Positions 8,402-18,284 of a stretch of 64,000 nucleotides of DNA are shown here, in pieces. Each line of letters opens with the position of its first letter. Position 1 is the first letter of the stretch. The position numbers were made by a program, and so were the translations under genes. This stretch comes from Streptomyces sclerotialus (GTDB lineage: Bacteria; Actinomycetota; Actinomycetes; Streptomycetales; Streptomycetaceae), in contig NZ_JBFOHP010000002.1 in NCBI RefSeq assembly GCF_040907265.1, positions 2,752,501 through 2,816,500 on the forward strand, in the 5' to 3' direction. The notes under the pieces were generated by a model that was not told the origin of the DNA, made no database searches, and worked only from the letters and a program-made list of their open reading frames with translations.

Positions 8402-9238
8402 TCAGGCCGCGGGGCCGGCCACCTCTCCCAGGAACGCCCTGACGATCTCCTCCCCCGCCGCAGCGCCCCGCTCCTCCAGCGCGGTGACGTGCGGCGCGGA
8501 CCAGCCCGCTTCCGCCAGTTCGCCGTGGCCGGGGCGCCAGCCGCGGTCCGCCGCCAGCAGCAGGTCGGCGTCGAGGAGGGAGTCGCCGGCCGCCAGGACG
8601 CGGCCGGCACCCGCGCGGCGCGCCGCCTCGCGGACCGCCTCGCTCTTCGTGAGCGGCTTCGGCACCGCGTAGACCTTGCGGCCCTGGAGGGAGACGGTCC
8701 AGCCGCGCCCTTCGGCCCAGCCCGCGAGGTCCTTCACCCAGGTCTCCGGCAGCCGCTCCCGGTCGACGACGAGGTACGCGAAGAGGTCTTCGGCGGTGCG
8801 TTCCTTCAGCAGCCAGGACGGGTCCGCGGTACGCAGCAGATGTGCCCGTACCTCGTCCAGCGGGGCGCACTCGGCGGCCAGCCGGGCCGCGACCGTCCGC
8901 TGCCAGTCCCGGTCGGACTCGCCGTCGACGAGGAGGTGCCCGCCGTTCGCGCAGACCGCGAACCGGGGCACGGGGCCCGGGAGGTGGATGCGGCCGTACT
9001 GCTCGCGGGTGCGGGTGGTGGCCGGTACGAAGCAGGCGTCCCGGGCGGCCGCCAGGGTGGCGAGCAGCGCGGCCGCGGTCTCGGTCAGGTACGACAGCGG
9101 CTTGTGGCCGTACACCTCGACGCAGAGCAGGCGGGGTGCCTGCGCGTCGGGCATGGTCAGGCCGAGGGCCGCGGCGGAGTAGATGAGGGTGCGGTCCAGG
9201 TCGCTGGCGACCAGCACGGGCGTCGGGGAGCCGGTCAC
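8402..9238 (-). CDS. HAD-family hydrolase of the Ter biosynthetic module
   Basis: A 278-residue HAD phosphatase. Motif I is ASDLDRTLIYS with the nucleophile Asp, motif II lies near PATTRTREQY, the Lys motif near KPLTKSEAV, and motif IV is LAAGDSLLDADLL. The cap between motifs I and III is of the Cof/sucrose-phosphatase type. The GTG start overlaps the stop of the PRTase-TRSP-StiP gene by 4 nt. HAD phosphatases of this type recur with CitE-like lyases, PRTases and TRSP proteins in Ter stress loci, where the set is proposed to make a nucleoside-like molecule. The product has not been identified. Confidence 0.85.
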   Translation of the reverse strand: MTGSPTPVLVASDLDRTLIYSAAALGLTMPDAQAPRLLCVEVYGHKPLSYLTETAAALLATLAAARDACFVPATTRTREQYGRIHLPGPVPRFAVCANGGHLLVDGESDRDWQRTVAARLAAECAPLDEVRAHLLRTADPSWLLKERTAEDLFAYLVVDRERLPETWVKDLAGWAEGRGWTVSLQGRKVYAVPKPLTKSEAVREAARRAGAGRVLAAGDSLLDADLLLAADRGWRPGHGELAEAGWSAPHVTALEERGAAAGEEIVRAFLGEVAGPAA

Positions 9239-11661
9239 TTCGCCGCCACCGCCTTGCCGTCGGCGCCGGTCGCGCCGCGGGTGTAGCGCGGGTGGATCAG
9301 TCCGACGCAGCTGTACGGCAGGCCGTCGGTCTCCTCCACGGGCACGCCGCGCTGCGCGGCCAGCAGCCGGATGTGTTCCAGGTCGGCGCCCGCGCCCTTG
9401 CGCGCGAGGATCTTCCAGGGGACGCGGCGCAGCAGGACGCGGGTGGTCTCGCCGACCCCCGGCTTGACGAGGTTCACGTCGTGGATGCCGTACTCCTCGC
9501 TGATCCGCTCCACCGCTGCCCAGCCCTCCCAGGTGGGCGCGCGGTCCGCGGCGAGCAGCGCCGCGGCGTCCGCGCGGGCGTCCGCCGCGACCTCGTCGAA
9601 GCGGGCCGCGACGGTGTCGAGGAAGTGCTGGGAGACGTCCGTTTCCGCCAGCTCGCGGTAGAACTTCGCGCCGTGGAAGTCGTCCGGGCCCACCAGGTCG
9701 GCGCGGAGGACGGTACGGGATATCAGGCCGGAGACCGTGGAGTTCAGGCAGGCGGAGGGGATGAGGAAGTCGTCGCGGGTGCCGTAGGTGTCCACGCAGC
9801 CGCCGGGGTCGGCGAGGACCGCCATCCGCGGGTCGAAGCGCGCGCCGGGGAAGTCGCGCAGCGCCTGCGCCAGTTCGCGGGTGATCGCGCCCTTGCCGGT
9901 CCAGCCGTCGACGAAGACCACGTCGGCCGGGTCGTGGTGGGCGGCGAGCCAGCGCAGCGCGGTGGTGTCGATGCCGCGGCCGCGGACGATCGATATGGCG
10001 TAGTGCGGCAGGTCCAGGCCGTGTGCGTGCTGTGCCCAGCGGCGCATCAGGACGCCGACGGGGGTGCCGGCGCGGGCGAGGGAGACCAGGACCGGGCGCG
10101 GCGACCGCTCGGCGAGGACCGTCTCGGTGACCGCGCCGACGGCGCGGGCGATGCGGGCCGCCGAGGTGTCCAGCGCCGCGCGGAAGAGGGCCTGGTACTC
10201 CTCGCTGGGCTGGTACTCCACGGGCAGCGACTCGGCGTAGTGCGCGCCGCCGCGCTGGATGGCCTCCTCGCGCTCCTCGGTGGGCGCTTCGAGGGTGACG
10301 TCGGAGAAGTCCTGGAGCAGCCAGCCGACGTCGTCGGGGGCGTAGGAGGAGAAGGCGGGGCCGCGCAGCGGTCCGGCGCCCGGTCTGTACGCGGGGACGA
10401 CGCCGAGCAGGACCTGGTCCGTGTGCGCGGCGAGGGAGGCCAGCAGGCCGCCCGGCGCGTGCAGTTCGGGGGTGTCGCCGGCCGAGTCGACCAGCGCGAC
10501 GACCGCGTCGAAGCGGCGGCCGGGGTCCGCGCCGGGCGCGACGTTGTACGCGTACCGCTCGCCCGGGCCGTCCGCCGGGCGGTCGTGCGCCGGGAAGGCG
10601 AGCTTCGTGCGGATCGCGTAGCCGGGGTCGTCCACGGCGAGCACCGGGGAGCGCGTCGTGGTGGAGAACCGGATCTCCGCGGGCAGCGCCTCGTCCAGCG
10701 CGCAGGCCAGCCGCAGCGGCGCGTACATCAGCTCTTCGTTGCCGAGGACGAGGACGCGGGCTTCCTCCTTGCGTCCGGTCTCCCCCAGCGCGGCCGCGAT
10801 CCGGGCCGCCATGGCCGGCAGCGCGGCGTCCAGCCGGGCGCGGTGGTCCGGGGTGAAGCCGTGCCGGCCGCCGTCCGGGAGACCGGCGGGCCACTCCAGG
10901 GCGGTCCGGGTGATCTCGGCGCCGGCCGCGTCCCGGGCGGCGGGCACAGTGGCGGCGGGCTCCATGCCGTACTCCGCCACCAGCGCCTGGCCGCGCTCCA
11001 GTACGTCCGCCGGGAGCGCGGCCGTGCCGGCGGCCAGCGCGACCAGGTCGACGCGCGCCCCCAGCTCGGCGGCGAACTTCTCCAGCCGGGCGCGGTCCGC
11101 CGCGGAGCGCATGTCGGTCAGGGCCACGATCACGTACCGCGCGCGGGGGTAACGGGCGTGCAGGGCCGCGATGGTGTTGAGGACCGTGCGCCCGGTGGAG
11201 AACTCGTCGTCCACCAGGACCAGCGGGCCGTCGCCGGCGAGCAGGGCGGGGTCCTCGGGGAGCAGCAGGTGCGAGGTGGCGTGGCTGTGCTCCTCCTCGA
11301 AGCCGCCGGCCTGCTCGACGCCGGGCACGGGGCGCCGGGTGGAGTGCAGGTACGTCGCGAGCGCCAGGCCGTCGGCGACGCTGTGCCCGAGGCCGGTGGC
11401 GGTCTCGGCGTACCCGAGGACCACGGCCCGCGCGGCGGCCTCGTCGCCCAGCAGCGCGCGGACCCGGCGGCCGAGACCGTGCCCCGCTTCGTACACCACG
11501 TCGGGCCGCTGCGGCACATGCTTGCCGAGCACCTGCGACACGAGCAGATGGGCCCGCTTGGGGTTGCGCCGCAGCGCGAGCCCCAGCAGGCCGGACAGCC
11601 CGTCCTCGCCGTTCAGTTCGACCCCGAGCCGCTCCGCGACCCATGTGCCGGTCCACACCAC
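9235..11661 (-). CDS. PRTase-TRSP-StiP fusion protein of the Ter module
   Basis: An 808-residue multidomain protein. An N-terminal phosphoribosyltransferase (about 1-240) has the PRPP loop [11 protein letters not shown] near 150-159. A TRSP domain follows, with the namesake TTRSP near 335-339. A second PRTase-like/StiP domain (from about 437, [13 protein letters not shown]) has [11 protein letters not shown]. The C-terminal part ([14 protein letters not shown]) resembles a Pelota-type RNA-binding fold. The GTG at 11661 has GAGGG 8 nt upstream. An ATG at 11709 would add 16 residues ([11 protein letters not shown]) encoded by a 12-bp repeat and has no ribosome site. These parts are separate genes in many Ter loci. 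Ribosyl transfer and StiP proteolysis are inferred, not shown. Confidence 0.8.
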   Translation of the reverse strand: MVWTGTWVAERLGVELNGEDGLSGLLGLALRRNPKRAHLLVSQVLGKHVPQRPDVVYEAGHGLGRRVRALLGDEAAARAVVLGYAETATGLGHSVADGLALATYLHSTRRPVPGVEQAGGFEEEHSHATSHLLLPEDPALLAGDGPLVLVDDEFSTGRTVLNTIAALHARYPRARYVIVALTDMRSAADRARLEKFAAELGARVDLVALAAGTAALPADVLERGQALVAEYGMEPAATVPAARDAAGAEITRTALEWPAGLPDGGRHGFTPDHRARLDAALPAMAARIAAALGETGRKEEARVLVLGNEELMYAPLRLACALDEALPAEIRFSTTTRSPVLAVDDPGYAIRTKLAFPAHDRPADGPGERYAYNVAPGADPGRRFDAVVALVDSAGDTPELHAPGGLLASLAAHTDQVLLGVVPAYRPGAGPLRGPAFSSYAPDDVGWLLQDFSDVTLEAPTEEREEAIQRGGAHYAESLPVEYQPSEEYQALFRAALDTSAARIARAVGAVTETVLAERSPRPVLVSLARAGTPVGVLMRRWAQHAHGLDLPHYAISIVRGRGIDTTALRWLAAHHDPADVVFVDGWTGKGAITRELAQALRDFPGARFDPRMAVLADPGGCVDTYGTRDDFLIPSACLNSTVSGLISRTVLRADLVGPDDFHGAKFYRELAETDVSQHFLDTVAARFDEVAADARADAAALLAADRAPTWEGWAAVERISEEYGIHDVNLVKPGVGETTRVLLRRVPWKILARKGAGADLEHIRLLAAQRGVPVEETDGLPYSCVGLIHPRYTRGATGADGKAVAAK

Positions 11662-11675
11662 TGTGTTGTCCCTCT

Positions 11676-11711
11676 TCTCAGGCGTGTTCTCAGGCGTGTT
11701 CTCAGGCATGC
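11676..11711. repeat. Three 12-bp tandem repeats across the citE-like stop codon
   Basis: Units at 11676-11687 and 11688-11699 are identical (tctcaggcgtgt); the third, at 11700-11711, differs at two positions. The third contains the stop codon of the CitE-like gene (11702-11704) and creates the in-frame ATG at 11709 at the head of the PRTase frame. Confidence 0.85.
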
Positions 11712-12880
11712 GGCACGCTTGCCGCCAGCAGTTCCACGAAGCTGACGCCTTCGCGCGCGACCCCGAAGGCCTCGGCGCGCAGCAGCGTGCGCTCCGCCCA
11801 GGCGCGGTGCGGCTTCACCTCGTTCATCTTGTTCGTGTACGAGGAGCGCAGGACGCCGCCGCCGTGGGCTTCGGGGCGCAGGATGTCGGCCGCGTCGGTG
11901 AACTCCTCGTGGCTGACGACGGAGAGGGCGTGCACCGGGGCGACGTGCGAGGGGTGGATGCAGGTCTTCCCCTGGAGGCCGTTGGCCCGGTCCAGCTCGA
12001 TCTCGCGGAGCAGGCCGTCCATGGCGTGCTCGATGAGGGAGGTGCGCAGCTCCTCGGCGCGCCCGAGGAAGGGGCTCTGCCGCAGCTGCGGCTTGAACAT
12101 CCGCTCGTGCAGCCGGAAGTACTCCCAGACCGGCCCGGTGACGGTGAAGCCCGTGCCGTCGGCGCGGCCCAGGACGTTGACGACGTCGGCGATCACGGAG
12201 GCGACGATCCGTACGTCGTAGGCGGTCATGTCCGGCGCGCGGCGCAGGCCGTAAGCGGAGCAGAAGTCGGTGACGCCGAGGCGCAGCGCGAGGACGCGGT
12301 CCCGGTAGGCGTCCACGGTGCGGGCGATGCCCTGCAGCGTCTCCGTGCGGCTCTCCAGGTGGAGCAGCTCGGGGGACTCCAGGACCGGCATCGCGAACAG
12401 CCGCCGCCCGCAGGACGCTTCGGCGGCGGCGAGGGCCTCCAGGAAGGGGACGCCGCGCAGCGCGGTGAACTTCGGCAGCACGAAACCGGAGAGCAGCCGG
12501 ACGGCCGGACCCAGCCGCCGGGCCAGGTCGGGGATCTGGTCGGGGGTGCGGACCCGGACGAAGAGCAGGGGCAGCGGGGTCTCCGGCGCACGGAGCACGG
12601 TTTCGGCCAGCTCGTCGAACTGCCGTACGAGGTTGTCCTCACCGGCCGCCACGTCGCCGTCGCCGATGGAGTCCTCCAGGCACAGCACCATCGACACCAC
12701 GCCGCGCGCCGCCTGCTTGACCACGTCGGCGGCCAGCCGGGGCCTGGTCGCGGGCGAGTAGAGGGTGGCACCGAGCGCGACGGCGAGCAGCCGCTGCGGG
12801 GAGTCGGCGGTGAACTCCGCAGGCTCCTGGTGGAACAGCGTCGCGCGTACGTCGGGCGGCAGGTGTCCGAAATGACGCAT
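11702..12880 (-). CDS. CitE/HpcH-like lyase of the Ter module
   Basis: A 392-residue TIM-barrel protein of the HpcH/HpaI aldolase-citrate lyase beta superfamily. Visible signatures are [15 protein letters not shown] (metal and acid residues), [41 protein letters not shown] and [16 protein letters not shown]. The last is close to the CitE C-terminal signature. The reaction should be C-C bond formation or cleavage on a CoA ester or oxoacid. In Ter loci this lyase is thought to add or remove a carbon unit on the module's product. GGGGAG precedes the ATG. It is the first gene of the minus-strand operon and lies back-to-back with the long terD-type gene. Confidence 0.85.
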   Translation of the reverse strand: MRHFGHLPPDVRATLFHQEPAEFTADSPQRLLAVALGATLYSPATRPRLAADVVKQAARGVVSMVLCLEDSIGDGDVAAGEDNLVRQFDELAETVLRAPETPLPLLFVRVRTPDQIPDLARRLGPAVRLLSGFVLPKFTALRGVPFLEALAAAEASCGRRLFAMPVLESPELLHLESRTETLQGIARTVDAYRDRVLALRLGVTDFCSAYGLRRAPDMTAYDVRIVASVIADVVNVLGRADGTGFTVTGPVWEYFRLHERMFKPQLRQSPFLGRAEELRTSLIEHAMDGLLREIELDRANGLQGKTCIHPSHVAPVHALSVVSHEEFTDAADILRPEAHGGGVLRSSYTNKMNEVKPHRAWAERTLLRAEAFGVAREGVSFVELLAASVPHA

Positions 12881-13108
12881 ACAACTCCCCGGGTGCGGGC
12901 GGGATTCGGCCACCCCTGTGGTTCTTTCCTCGGTTTCCGGTGTCCGGATCCGGCCGGTAATCGTACGTGTGGACCCCTGCGGAAAGTTCCCGCGCGGGTG
13001 AAAATCACGTGTCATGAGCCCGGCCGGCGGGTGCGCGCCGCCGCCGTTCCCGCGCGCCGGGGCGCCCCCGCGTTGTCCGGCACCCCGTTCAGCAGGCAGG
13101 ATGACGTC

Positions 13109-14215
13109 ATGACGCACGCCATGCAGAAGGGGTCGAACGTGCCCCTCGACGCCACTGCCGTACGGGCCGTCCTGCGCTGGACGCCGGGCACGGGAGTGCC
13201 TGACGTGGACGCCTCGGCGCTGCTGCTGGGCGCCGAAGGGCGGGTGCGGTCGGACGCGGACTTCGTGTTCTACAACCAGCCCCGGCACCCCAGCGGCTCG
13301 GTGCGTCACCTGCCCAAGAAGCGGCTGCCCGACGCGCTGACCGACACCGTCGAGGCGGACCTCGCCGCGCTGGACCCGTCGGTGGACCGGGTGGTGGTGG
13401 CCGCTTCCTCGGACGGCGGCCCGTTCGGCAACGTGACGGACCTGCGGGTGGAGCTGTACGACGCGGCGCAAGGAGACGGCGGGCCACTGGCGGTGTTCGA
13501 GGTGGAGCCGGAGACCGGCGACGAGACGGCGCTGATCTGCGGCGAGCTGTACCGGCGCGCCGACGCCTGGAAGTTCCGGGCGCTGGGCCAGGGCTACGAC
13601 AGCGGACTGGTCGGGCTGGCGACGGAGTTCGGCATCTCGGTGGACGAGAGCGAGGGCGAGGGCACCGGGGACACCGGGGACGGGACCGGTGCCGCGCGGA
13701 CGGCCGACGGGGCGACGGCCGCGCCCGGGGCCGTGCCGGGGTCGGAGGACGTGACCCGTGCCGTGTCCGAGCCGCCGGCCGCCGTGCCGGCGGCCGGCTC
13801 CGAGGACGTCACCCAGGCCGTGCCCGAGCCGGTGCCCTTCCCCGAACCGGCCGCCGCCGAGTCCACCGGGGCCGCCGCCGCTGCCTTCCCGGCGCCGCAG
13901 CCGCCCACCGGCGCCCCGGCGGGCGGCTACGGCTACCCGGAGAACGTGCCCCCGCCGCCCGCGATGCCGCCGGGCCCGCCCGCGTACGGCCATCCCGGGC
14001 CGCCGCCCGAGCAGCCCCCGGGCCCCGCGTACGGCTATCCGGGCCCGCGGCAGGAGCCGGGCCAGGCGCAGCCCGCCTACGGCTATCCGCAGCCGCAGAC
14101 CGCGGCCACCGGCTACGGCTACCCGCCGCCCGCGCCCGGGCAGCCGGCCGGGCCGGTGCCGGAGAACGGGCCGCTGGTGCTGCCGCCGCAGGGCCCGCAG
14201 TTCCAGCGGCGCTGA
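13109..14215 (+). CDS. TerD-domain protein with Gly-Tyr-Pro-rich tail
   Basis: A 368-residue protein. Residues 1-175 form a TerD domain: [38 protein letters not shown] and [27 protein letters not shown]. The Ca-binding Asp pattern is partly conserved. The rest is low complexity: an Asp/Glu/Ala/Val section with [16 protein letters not shown] repeats, then many GYGYP, AYGYP and PPPP units to the end, likely disordered and possibly a partner-binding tail. It is transcribed away from the citE-like operon and has its own promoter in the 228-bp gap. TerD proteins bind calcium and act in tellurite and envelope stress; the role of the tail is unknown. Confidence 0.85.
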   Translation: MTHAMQKGSNVPLDATAVRAVLRWTPGTGVPDVDASALLLGAEGRVRSDADFVFYNQPRHPSGSVRHLPKKRLPDALTDTVEADLAALDPSVDRVVVAASSDGGPFGNVTDLRVELYDAAQGDGGPLAVFEVEPETGDETALICGELYRRADAWKFRALGQGYDSGLVGLATEFGISVDESEGEGTGDTGDGTGAARTADGATAAPGAVPGSEDVTRAVSEPPAAVPAAGSEDVTQAVPEPVPFPEPAAAESTGAAAAAFPAPQPPTGAPAGGYGYPENVPPPPAMPPGPPAYGHPGPPPEQPPGPAYGYPGPRQEPGQAQPAYGYPQPQTAATGYGYPPPAPGQPAGPVPENGPLVLPPQGPQFQRR

Positions 14216-14230
14216 GCCGCCCCGGGCGGC
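14216..14230. terminator. Short GC hairpin between convergent genes
   Basis: GCCGCCC and GGGCGGC flank one C directly after the stop codon of the TerD-tail gene and before the end of the opposing TerD-type gene. The loop is tight and there is no T run, so the call is weak. Confidence 0.35.
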
Positions 14231-14288
14231 GGCTGCGGGGCGGGAACGGCTTCGAGGGCGGGCGCCGCGCACCGCGGGCGCCCGGTCC

Positions 14289-15023
14289 TCACACCTTGGT
14301 CTTGTAGCCGCGGCCCCACTGCAGGCCCCAGCCGTACAGCCGGTCCAGCTCGGCCTGGAAGCCGTAGACGTACCGCACCTCACGGCGCACGGTCAGCTCG
14401 CCCTTGACGTTCTCCAGCATGAAGACGGCGCAGGAACGGGCCTGCGGCGCCCGCTCGTCCAGGCCGATCTCCACGCGCGGCCCGCTGCTCGGGTAGAGCG
14501 TGAGGACGGCGTGGGTGCGGTCGAAGGCGGGGGTGCCGTCGTAGATGTAGACGAAGATCAGCAAGCGCTTGAACTCGTCCTGGTGGTCGAGGTTGATGTA
14601 GAGCGTCTCGCCGGACCCCGAGCCGAACCGGTCGTCGCCGCTGAGCTGGATGTACGGCGGGCTGTTGAGGTCGCCGAGGAAGTTCCCCAGCGGCTGCACG
14701 ACGCCCTTCGTGCCGTCCTTGAGCTCGTACATGCACGCCAGGTCGAGGTCGATCTTGACCACCGCCGGGCCCTGCGCCTGCACCACCTCGGGCTTGAAGA
14801 TCTGGCCCGGGTGGCGCCAGATGCTCTTCCGCCGGCCGCTGAACTCCGCGAAGTCCGTGGTGCGCATCTGCCAGGAAAGGTTGACCCGGAGGTTGCCGTT
14901 GGCCGCGCCCTGTTTGGTCAGCGAGACCACGGGATCGCGTTTGGTCAGTTTGACGACGTACGACGCTCCGCCGTTGTCGAACTGCGGCGTTCCGCCGCGT
15001 CGCCAGTTCCCCAAGAACGACAC
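14289..15023 (-). CDS. TerD-superfamily protein (TerA/TerF-like variant)
   Basis: A 244-residue protein from a GTG preceded by GAGGGGTGGGG. It shares the Ter fold: VVSLTKQGAANGNLRVNLSW, then VKIDLDLACMYELKDGTKGVVQ, DDRFGSGSGETLYINLDHQDEFKRLLIFVYIYDG and the C-terminal RREVRYVYGFQAELDRLYGWGLQWGRG. It lacks the strict [10 protein letters not shown] motif of the two small TerD proteins nearby and ends with a tryptophan-rich tail. Such variants are predicted calcium-binding, membrane-associated stress proteins. It is downstream of the terC-type gene on the same strand but separated from it by a strong hairpin, so it probably has its own promoter. Confidence 0.75.
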   Translation of the reverse strand: MSFLGNWRRGGTPQFDNGGASYVVKLTKRDPVVSLTKQGAANGNLRVNLSWQMRTTDFAEFSGRRKSIWRHPGQIFKPEVVQAQGPAVVKIDLDLACMYELKDGTKGVVQPLGNFLGDLNSPPYIQLSGDDRFGSGSGETLYINLDHQDEFKRLLIFVYIYDGTPAFDRTHAVLTLYPSSGPRVEIGLDERAPQARSCAVFMLENVKGELTVRREVRYVYGFQAELDRLYGWGLQWGRGYKTKV

Positions 15024-15068
15024 TTCGCCCCACCCCTCGCTTGCGGGTCCATCGCATCCAACTGCCGC

Positions 15069-15134
15069 GGGGCGGCCCGAGGAGCCGGTGGGGCCGGGGG
15101 CGGTGCCCCCGGTCCCGGCTCTCGTGGCCGCCCC
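15069..15134 (-). terminator. Nested inverted repeat after the terC-type gene
   Basis: The outer arms GGGGCGGCC and GGCCGCCCC enclose an inner perfect CCGGGGGC/GCCCCCGG hairpin with a 3-nt loop. It lies 47 bp past the stop of the TerC/DUF475 gene, as expected for an intrinsic GC-rich terminator. Confidence 0.6.
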
Positions 15135-15181
15135 GCAGAGAAGCGTTCCTCAATCAGGCGCCGGTCACACGCGGGCGCCCG

Positions 15182-16312
15182 TCACACTCCCGAGCTGACC
15201 TCGGACTTCGGTGGTGATCCCGCGCCCGACTTGGCCTCCAGCCGGTTCTTCCGTACCGAGGACCAGAAGGACAGCGCGATCAGGAGGACGCCGATCCCGC
15301 CCGTGATGACCTCGTTGATCTCGTACTTGATGGTGATGAGGAGGATCACCGCCAGGGCGCCGATCGCGTAGTGCGCGCCGTGCTCCAGGTAGACGTAGTC
15401 GTCCAGGGTGCCCTTGCGGACGAGGAAGACGGTCAGCGACCGGATGTACATGGCGCCGATGCCCAGACCCAGCGCCATCTCGAAGATGTCGTTGGTGATG
15501 GCGAAGGCGCCGATGACGCCGTCGAAGGAGAAGGACGCGTCGATGACCTCCAGGTAGAGGAACATGAAGAACGCGGCCTTGCCTGCCAGGCCGACGGCCG
15601 AGCCGTTGCCGTTCTTCTTCGCCGGCGCGCTCGCCTCGGCGTCCGCGTCCTCGTCGGCGTCCTCCAGCTTGTCCTCGAAGTAGCCGGAGATGCCGCCGAC
15701 GAGAAGGTACGTCAGCAGGCCCGCGACCCCGGAGAGCAGGACGGTGGCGCTCTTGTCACCGCCGCCGTGCGCCACGTCGGTGGCCACGGTCATGGCCGTG
15801 ACGAGCAGGACGACCAGCGCGATGATGATCGAAAGGGTTTCGAGCTTGCCCAGCTTGGCCAGCGGCTTCTCCAGCCAGGCCAGCCACTTGTGGTCCCGCT
15901 CCTCGAAGATGAAGTCGAGGAAGATCATGAGCAGGAACATGCCGCCGAAGGCCGCGATGGCCGGGTGGGCGGCGGTGACGAGGTGCTCGTACTGGGCCTT
16001 GTCGTTGATGGCGAGGTCGACGGCCTCGATCGGGCCCAGCTTGGCCGTGATGGCCACGATGACGACCGGGAAGACCAGGCGCATGCCGAAGACGGCGATC
16101 AGGATGCCGATGGTCAGGAAGATCTTCTGCCAGAAGGCATTCATCTTCCGCAGGATTCCGGCATTGATGACCGCGTTGTCGAACGAGAGCGAGATCTCCA
16201 GGATCGAGAGGATCCCGACGATCGCGAGCCCCTGCCACCCCCAGAGGACGCCGGCCAAGGCCAGGCCCGCCGCCGTTACGGCGAATGACCAGCCAAAGGT
16301 TTTCAGGACCAC
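15182..16312 (-). CDS. TerC/DUF475 integral membrane protein
   Basis: A 376-residue membrane protein with about eight to nine hydrophobic segments. Two family motifs are clear: LEISLSFDNAVINAG near residue 40 and LEVIDASFSFDGVIGAF near 255, the acidic intramembrane repeats of TerC-like transporters. A hydrophilic loop of Asp, Glu, Ala and Lys (about 215-240) separates the two halves. TerC proteins are proposed to handle metal ions, notably Mn2+ efflux to exoenzymes, and to anchor TerD-type complexes. It lies 54 bp downstream of a terD gene in the same orientation. The start is a GTG with GGAA close by; the ribosome site is weak. Confidence 0.9.
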   Translation of the reverse strand: MVLKTFGWSFAVTAAGLALAGVLWGWQGLAIVGILSILEISLSFDNAVINAGILRKMNAFWQKIFLTIGILIAVFGMRLVFPVVIVAITAKLGPIEAVDLAINDKAQYEHLVTAAHPAIAAFGGMFLLMIFLDFIFEERDHKWLAWLEKPLAKLGKLETLSIIIALVVLLVTAMTVATDVAHGGGDKSATVLLSGVAGLLTYLLVGGISGYFEDKLEDADEDADAEASAPAKKNGNGSAVGLAGKAAFFMFLYLEVIDASFSFDGVIGAFAITNDIFEMALGLGIGAMYIRSLTVFLVRKGTLDDYVYLEHGAHYAIGALAVILLITIKYEINEVITGGIGVLLIALSFWSSVRKNRLEAKSGAGSPPKSEVSSGV

Positions 16313-16366
16313 TTCCTACCCAATCCCTCGTTGTGTGGGGTCCCCCGCGCACGGGTGGACGGCGCT

Positions 16367-16942
16367 TTACGAAACGTTGACCCCGAAGTCTAGAGCGATG
16401 CCCCGCAGGCCCGACGCGTACCCCTGTCCGACGGCCCTGAACTTCCACTCACCGCCGTACCGGTAAACCTCACCGAAGATCATTGCCGTCTCCGTGGAGG
16501 CGTCCTCGCTGAGGTCGTAGCGCGCCAGCTCGCTGCCGTCGGCCTGGTTCACCACGCGGATGAAAGCGTTGCTGACCTGCCCGAAGCTCTGGCCGCGCGC
16601 GTCCGCGTCATGGATCGAGACGGGGAAGACGATCTTCTCGACCCGGTCCGGGACCTTGCTGAGATCCACGAGGATCGATTCGTCGTCGCCGTCACCCTCA
16701 CCGGTGAGGTTGTCGCCGGTGTGCTCGACGGAGCCCTCGGGGCTCTTGAGGTTGTTGTAGAAGACGAAGTACTCGTCCCCGAGCACCCGGCCGCTGCTGC
16801 ACAGCAGGGCGCTCGCGTCCAGGTCGAACGGCGCGCCGGTCGTGGAGCGCGCGTCCCAGCCGAGGCCGACCATGACCTGGGTGAGGTTGGGTGCGGCCTT
16901 CGAGAGGGAGACGTTGCCTCCCTTGGCGAGTGTGACGCCCAT
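16367..16942 (-). CDS. terD: TerD-family calcium-binding stress protein
   Basis: A 191-residue canonical TerD protein. It shows [60 protein letters not shown], the acidic [13 protein letters not shown] and [34 protein letters not shown]. The paired Asp clusters are the known calcium sites. It is about 85% identical by eye to its neighbour at 17044-17619, so the two are tandem duplicates. GGAGG lies 11 nt before the ATG. A hairpin separates it from the upstream copy, and the terC-type gene follows 54 bp later. The role is in tellurite, oxidative and envelope stress. Confidence 0.93.
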   Translation of the reverse strand: MGVTLAKGGNVSLSKAAPNLTQVMVGLGWDARSTTGAPFDLDASALLCSSGRVLGDEYFVFYNNLKSPEGSVEHTGDNLTGEGDGDDESILVDLSKVPDRVEKIVFPVSIHDADARGQSFGQVSNAFIRVVNQADGSELARYDLSEDASTETAMIFGEVYRYGGEWKFRAVGQGYASGLRGIALDFGVNVS

Positions 16943-16987
16943 GTTCTTCGCTTCCTCCCCGTGTCGGTTCTGCTCTGGTCCCAAGCG

Positions 16988-17030
16988 CGCCCGGCGCCGC
17001 ACTCCCCTGGGGGGCGTACGGCGCCGGGCG
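16988..17030 (-). terminator. Hairpin between tandem terD genes
   Basis: Perfect 12-bp arms CGCCCGGCGCCG and CGGCGCCGGGCG enclose a 19-nt loop, right after the stop codon of the first terD gene. It may terminate or attenuate, lowering expression of the second copy and terC. Confidence 0.65.
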
Positions 17031-17043
17031 GGTACGTCCTCGG

Positions 17044-17619
17044 TCAGACGTTCACGCCGAAGTCCTGCGCGATGCCGCGCAGGCCCGAGGCGTAGCCCTG
17101 GCCGATGGCCCGGAACTTCCACTCCGCGCCGTTGCGGTACAGCTCGCCGAAGACCATGGCGGTCTCCGTGGAGGCGTCCTCACTCAGGTCGTAGCGCGCC
17201 AGCTCGACGCCGTCGGCCTGGTTCACCACGCGGATGAAGGCGTTGCGGACCTGGCCGAAGCTCTGCTGGCGGGTCTCGGCGTCGTAGATCGACACCGGGA
17301 ACACGATCTTGGCGACGTCGGCCGGCACGCCGGCCAGGTTCACCTTGATCTGCTCGTCGTCACCCTCGCCCTCACCGGTGAGGTTGTCCCCGGTGTGCTC
17401 GACCGACCCGTCCGGGCTCTTCAGGTTGTTGAAGAACACGAAGTTCTGGTCGTTCGCGACCTTGCCCTGGTCGTTGGTCAGCAGGGCGCTGGCGTCCAGG
17501 TCGAAGTCGGTACCGGTGGTGGTACGCGCGTCCCAGCCCAGACCGACGATCACCGCGGTCAGATTGGGGGCTTCCTTCGTCAGCGAGACGTTGCCGCCCT
17601 TGCTGAGGCTGACTCCCAC
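17044..17619 (-). CDS. terD: TerD-family calcium-binding stress protein
   Basis: A 191-residue TerD protein. It has [74 protein letters not shown] and [25 protein letters not shown]. The GTG start gives a protein collinear with its neighbour; the longer frame upstream adds an unrelated leader. GGAGG lies 4 nt before the GTG, an unusually short spacing. Asp clusters match the calcium sites of characterised TerD. It is the upstream member of the terD pair and lies on the same strand as the peroxiredoxin and DUF3052 genes, which fits a shared stress theme. Confidence 0.93.
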   Translation of the reverse strand: MGVSLSKGGNVSLTKEAPNLTAVIVGLGWDARTTTGTDFDLDASALLTNDQGKVANDQNFVFFNNLKSPDGSVEHTGDNLTGEGEGDDEQIKVNLAGVPADVAKIVFPVSIYDAETRQQSFGQVRNAFIRVVNQADGVELARYDLSEDASTETAMVFGELYRNGAEWKFRAIGQGYASGLRGIAQDFGVNV

Positions 17620-17750
17620 GAGTCCTCCCATAGATTCGAGGGGTACGTAAAGCGCCCCCGTCGTGCATGGCATCAGAACAACGATTTGATCCTAGTGACC
17701 GGTTCCCACCGATTACCTGCTGTTGCCCCGGAGGGTTGCCGGTTGTTGTC

Positions 17751-18209
17751 TCAGAGGGTGTCGAGCGCCTTGGCGTACTCGTTCAGGTCACGCGCGTCGG
17801 GCAGGCCGTTGACGACCGTCCAGCGCACCACGCCCTCCTTGTCGATGATGAAGGTGCCGCGCACCGCGCAGCCCTTCTCCTCGTCGAAGACGCCGTAGGC
17901 GCGGGAGGTCTCGCCGTGCGGCCAGAAGTCCGAGAGCAGCGGGTACTCCAGGCCCTCCTGCTCGGCGAACACCCGCAGCGAGAACGGCGAGTCATTCGAA
18001 ACGGCGAGCAGCTGCACGTCGTCGTTGACGAACTTCGGCAGCTCGTCGCGGAGCGCGCACAGCTCGCCGGTGCAGACGCCGGTGAAGGCGAAGGGGTAGA
18101 AGAGCAGCACGACGTTCTTCTCGCCGCGGAAGTCGGAGAGCTTGACGGTCTCCCCGTGCTGGTTCTTCAGCTCGAACTCCGGAGCCTTCGCGCCGACCTC
18201 GATCGCCAT
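17751..18209 (-). CDS. Peroxiredoxin, AhpE/Bcp type
   Basis: A 152-residue thioredoxin-fold peroxidase that reduces hydroperoxides. [15 protein letters not shown] carries the peroxidatic Cys46, with a second Cys at 51, in the PxxxT/SxxC context. Conserved Arg is in [17 protein letters not shown]. The spacing matches one-Cys AhpE proteins, which in actinobacteria are reduced by mycothiol and mycoredoxin; use of Cys51 as a resolving residue is possible but unproven. The ATG lies after a purine-rich region. It stands downstream of DUF3052, separated by a hairpin. Confidence 0.92.
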   Translation of the reverse strand: MAIEVGAKAPEFELKNQHGETVKLSDFRGEKNVVLLFYPFAFTGVCTGELCALRDELPKFVNDDVQLLAVSNDSPFSLRVFAEQEGLEYPLLSDFWPHGETSRAYGVFDEEKGCAVRGTFIIDKEGVVRWTVVNGLPDARDLNEYAKALDTL

Positions 18210-18284
18210 GGGTTCTGTTTCCCTTCGCAGATGCTGAACAGATACCCGCCAACCCTACGTGCCGACCCCTGGGCCGATACGCGT

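Noticed and set aside
8402..11656. A 1084-codon minus-strand frame
   Set aside because: Only its last 278 codons encode the HAD protein; the rest is an out-of-frame reading of the PRTase-TRSP-StiP gene.
9292..11745. An 817-codon plus-strand frame and other long antisense frames
   Set aside because: Gly/Arg/Val/Gln-rich shadows, normal for codons with very high third-position GC; the opposite strand holds clear enzyme motifs.
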